Shown here piece after piece: positions 59,832 through 64,000 of a stretch of DNA of 64,000 bases. A program made the position numbers and the translations under genes. Positions within the stretch are counted from its first letter, which is position 1, and every line of letters begins with the position of its first letter. Below the pieces are notes generated by a model that made no database searches, was not told the DNA's origin, and worked only from the letters and a program-made list of their open reading frames with translations. This DNA is from Xylaria sp. FL1777 (taxonomy: Eukaryota > Ascomycota > Sordariomycetes > Xylariales > Xylariaceae): positions 1 to 64,000 of the forward strand of contig MU400708.1 of the NCBI GenBank assembly GCA_022578965.1, given 5' to 3'.

Positions 59832-62800
59832 CGTGTGTGCGAGTGTATGTGTGTGTTGTTTCGCTCTTTTTGGCGTTATGCTCTTTTCTGGTGCGACGCG
59901 TGGCAAGTGACGGTTGGATGGGATTGGCAGTTTGTTTGGTGTGGTGTTGTTCGTGTCGGTGTTGGCAGATGATGATGGCTTCTATTTGCTATAGTGTGAC
60001 AAGATTGTGACAGATCTTCATAGTTTGGTTGACTTATTTCTCTTATTTCTTTCCTGAGGGCACAAGGCGGCCAGGTCAGCAGGATAACGCAGTCGAGAGG
60101 TCACGGCAGCGTCATACATACACGAAGGGGGAAAAAAGGGTAAAAAAACAGGGAAGACAACAAGAGAGGAGGAACAAGGTAATAATAACCTATTACTACC
60201 TACTTTTAGTGCACCTGAGTCTACTATACGTATATGAGGAAGAGGCAAAAGGCTGTTAGGCGGCTGACGCGAGACCGGGCAATGGAAGAGTGGGCTGCCG
60301 AGAGATACCTTTGCAGTACGAAGTAGTGTACCGGTAGTGTACTGGGCACGGCTTCAGACGGTGAAAAATACGCGAAGATGCGTAAAAATAGCCGTACATG
60401 GCAGATACGGTAATGCGGGGTAGGATGCGGTAAGGGTAGACTTCCAGAAGGGGAATTGTTTCGGTCAGCGGGGTTATGTGCTATACTGCGTAAAGCGGTT
60501 AAAACGGTTCGCGGACGGGTAATAACGGAGCACCTGGAATCATGCTTGCATACTTATAGTATATTGGTTATACCTGCATGTAATATGAATATTGTCAATA
60601 TTATTTAGTACGGTTGGTAATTTATAGCATAGGTATCAAGTCATGAGGTCTGTCTGTGTGAGCCTTTGGTTGGTTGTCGACATATATGTACTTACCTAGG
60701 TAGGTATACATAATACTTGGCAGCACTGGACCCTTAAGACAGGAATACTGGTATTACTAGTACTTAGGTTAAGTAAGTAATATACTGGAAACAGATGGCT
60801 GATGTATTGACCGATCGCGGAACGAATCTCAGCTGAGTAAATACCTATCTATGCGTAGGTAGTCAGCAAATATGTCAGCTTACCTATTATTAATATTAAG
60901 TATATATGAACGCGAGTTATCAACATGGACATTGGCAGAGTCTGTGCGGCTCGTTGGGTTTGAGACCCCCATTATCGCCATGGTATCGTTATTGGGAGGA
61001 TCGGGCAGTCACTTACAGACCACGATGTAGCACTTGGTGAGACTGTTTACATGTATGTGTATATGCCTGGACTGGCTGTCTCTCCAGTGTCCCCAGTTGG
61101 GGAGTACGGGATATCCCATCTCATCTCAACCTATCAGCCATAGAGTAGGTCAGTAAGTAGATGCGGTAGACAGATAGATAACTACCGAGATGAAGTAGAG
61201 GTGTCTACATGTATGCATGCACATGCACACATGCGTCGGCATCGATGGCCATGTGGCTAGCTGGACAGAGAGATGTCGGCGTCCTAATGCAGCCGAGCTG
61301 AGTCTTCCCAGCGCGAGTATGGTCAGGTCAGAGTTGGATCCCGCCTCGCGTTGCACAGGCAACTGTTGGCGACGGTGAGCGCCGGATTCGCTCGATTCAC
61401 TTGATTCACTCGATGGCGACCTAGGCACGTAGTCAGACCCTCATCATGACTCCCGGGATTGTCACAGCGACGACGGAAAATAACTGACTCCTACATATAA
61501 GAGGTACGGAGGCACCGAGGTTGGTTATGTAGGCGGCTCTGGCTTACAGCACCGGTTACCTAGTTCACCCACTCCGGGGGCTTTTATACAGAGGGTCGCC
61601 TGGGCGGCTTGCTATATTGCTGTATTGTTCGTATACATACTTACTGATCCCTGAGACGATCCGACATGGATACTACTCGCTACAAACCACCACATCATCT
61701 GTATATACATACGTATGCATACAATATCTAGACTAGGTAGACTACAGGAGGCAAGTCTAGGCAGATCGCATCTGAATGCAATTGATACCTACACCGCAAA
61801 GGGAGCTCACGTATAGGTACCTAGAGGCCCTCCTGTCTACCACCAAGTCTGCTAATAATCCGTTATTAGTTAGCCCTGGCTCGAGCTAGAAATGAAGCGT
61901 GGATTAACCTCCGCTCCTGGGCGAACGCGTTGATACATGCATTAATGTTGGAGTAGATAGTAGCCGTGTGGAAAATGATAGGTGCTGGAACTAGAGTATC
62001 TAGAGTATAGATGGTTGCCTCGGCCGCTATTAGAGTCTAGGGAGGGGCCTTTATCCTTGCTTGCTCGGCTCATTCATCTCTGAGCATCTGTCCATTCTCA
62101 ATCTCTGTATTCAATGAGTGAACGATTATGAATGTCGAGAATTTGGTCTAGGCCCGTAGATACGTAGCCTAGGCCAGAGCCGTCCGGTGCTGATGCTGTG
62201 AAGGTCTGAGCTGAAGGAAGGACCAAGCTTTAGGCATTTGGGCATTTAGCATGATGGAGTGAACAAGCTGTATTGCGACGGAAAATGGAATGCCGCGAAA
62301 ATTTAAGCACGCGGCATGGTTCCACCGACGTAGTATCTAGTATACACGTACATGAAATGTTATTTTAATGTAAGGAGGTACCCAGATGATTATGTGTATA
62401 TAGTCTAATAATAGGCAAGTTTGAATAACTATTACATGTAAGCATGCCGACTATGGCGTTGCAATGCTCAATCAGCCGGGTTGATGGATAGCAGAATAAA
62501 AGTTGGGCAATTACCTACCTAGTCTACAATAAAGAAAGTAAAACAAGAGATAAGAGAAAGTAAAAGCTTATTACAGTGCATATGGTAAGTAATGTGATAA
62601 ATAGTCGCATAGTATAAATAATAAATAATACCTATTTATATGTAACTATACTTAGGTATTAACAATGAAATCATAAAAATTAAATATTGGTATTTTTATT
62701 GTTTATGGTTTATCCACCTTTCATTAAGGATACAAGCGACGGCATAGCAGTGCACGAGTTAAGATTAGGGCGGAAGAAGAAATAAAGAAAAGCCGAGAGG

Positions 62801-63861
62801 CGAAAACAAATAACTATTAGGTAGCTGAGTAGGTATTCAAGTTCTACTTCTCAGTAAGTGAAGCTGTTGCTGTTGCCGTGATGAATGATGGGTGGATGGA
62901 CAAACTCTTTATCTGATACTCAGAATAATGAATCTTTCTTTGTTTCCCTTTTCTTTTCCCTGTCCCTTGGCGCCATGATCATGCATCTCAGACCTGCTGT
63001 ACAATCCCAAGCTAGGTGACGTTTCAACTTTCCTCATGCATGCTTAAGTATGGTTAGTTTTAAGTAGTCTACCTATCTATTCTCCATCTTATCTATAGCC
63101 GGCGACCTGCCTCTAGGAAATAACTCATTACCTATATCAAATTTGACTTACCACTTACCTACCTAGCCTTACCTACCTAAGTATAGTATATCCATACATC
63201 TACCGGCACGATATCACGTTTAATACGGCTTATTGACGGCCCACCCATCCACGCTACCTACCCGAAACGTACCCTACACACTACACCTAACAGCGCATTT
63301 TGCCCACGGTTTATCTCGGGCTAGATCTTGTGACGTTAGAACACCACTACGTACATACTATGTAACTCAACGTTGAATACAATGAATCTTCGTACTGAGG
63401 TCGGGTACATGCAACAGCAAGCGCTCCCATTGATTCATTCATTCACTCAGTTGCTCACTGCACCGAATTCCGATGTCGTCATAGTGGAATCTGACCAAGA
63501 ACCGAGCACCGACGTATTCTGTCTGACTACCTACTATTACTGAGTATCATCATCTGCAGTAAACAAGCCAACATGATCCACAGAACAGGGTTTTCTCACT
63601 CCTGGAGTTTTTACCAGAGCCCCTGACCAAGTTTTCCATATATATGTTCCGGCCTAGCCTAAAATGCTACGTCACCACCAAACCCCGAAACAAAGCACTT
63701 AAGTAGGTACCTATTAGGAAAATCAAAATCAAATACCAAAATCGACCTCCTTCATCCTCCCCCGACCTGCTCTACCGCACAGACCGTGCAGACCCTGGTG
63801 GTGGTTGTCGTTGTTATAACCATGGTAAGCAGCCACAAAGCCAAAGAAAAACAAGCTTCAA

Positions 63862-63869
63862 TGACGTCA
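63862..63869. promoter_or_regulatory. CRE-type palindrome TGACGTCA
   Basis: A perfect 8-bp cAMP-response-element palindrome, the classic site for CREB/ATF-type bZIP factors (Atf1-like in fungi), sits about 100 bp before the first ATG of a possible + gene at 63963. The function is inferred from the site sequence only. Confidence 0.35.
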
Positions 63870-64000
63870 TCGTTCTCTCTCTAAGCCCTCATCCCGACTT
63901 CACCGACAAGACGGCAAATCAAGAATCTTGCTTACGTGTTGTCCCATCGATCAATTGTAGTAGATGACGAACCGATGGATAAAATCCCTCCCTTCTTCCA

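Larger units (their letters stand above)
59690..64000. other. 4.3 kb without a supportable gene
   Basis: The first few hundred bases are likely the His-rich gene's promoter, with a GA microsatellite at 59814-59831. TACCTAGGTA occurs at 60693. ORFs here (for example 61150-61428 minus) have no recognisable features. The end of the window may be the promoter of a gene starting past or near 63963, but only about 38 bases of any such gene are present. Confidence 0.5.

Noticed and set aside
1..64000. CRISPR arrays, prokaryotic operons, riboswitches and bacterial promoters
   Set aside because: The window is fungal nuclear DNA. No spaced identical repeats were seen and such features are not expected.

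Overview
The window comes from the nuclear genome of a filamentous ascomycete (Pezizomycotina, most likely Sordariomycetes; I cannot resolve genus). The evidence is short GT-AG introns of about 55-190 bp, single-copy fungal housekeeping genes, very AT-rich islands (1-1260, 16560-19580, 22300-22560) that look like repeat-induced point mutation (RIP) of former repeats, and long intergenic stretches rich in the palindrome TACCTAGGTA and its half-sites.

Layout. An AT-rich island (1-1260) is followed by a five-exon SAPS-family (Sit4/PP6 phosphatase-associated) gene on + (1875-6098). Next comes a very large + gene (7892-16269, three exons, about 2726 aa) for a nonribosomal peptide synthetase-like protein. 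Nearly every catalytic motif in it is substituted, yet its frames are open throughout. It ends about 300 bp before a 3 kb RIP-like island that contains a tRNA-like relic. A small Cys-rich ORF (19926-20207) and an intron-rich amino-acid permease (24138-26171) follow. A housekeeping block then contains the TFIP11/Ntr1 G-patch splicing factor (-, 28593-31478), the GINS subunit Psf3 (-, 32337-33074) divergent from mitochondrial Mn superoxide dismutase (+, 33542-34386), an unrecognised two-exon small protein (+, 36624-37068) and a SET-domain lysine methyltransferase (-, 37441-38781).

From about 39.5 to 51.4 kb I find no convincing gene although base composition is ordinary. This stretch holds the second copy of a dispersed repeat whose first copy is at 27230. 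After it come a type II membrane glycosyltransferase-like gene (-, 51397-53077), a CYP52/CYP539-like cytochrome P450 (-, 54921-57295) whose last exon does not join in phase, and a His-rich disordered protein (-, 59000-59689). The last 4.3 kb has no gene I can support.

The genes do not form an obvious pathway. The NRPS-like gene has no adjacent tailoring enzymes, regulator or dedicated transporter; the permease and P450 are 8 kb and 39 kb away. The most unusual object is therefore the NRPS-like protein itself: a long, intact reading frame with the modular fold of an NRPS but apparently without working condensation, adenylation or most carrier sites. All gene models were spliced by hand from frame continuity and GT-AG sites. 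Family assignments rest on recognised motifs, not on a database search.
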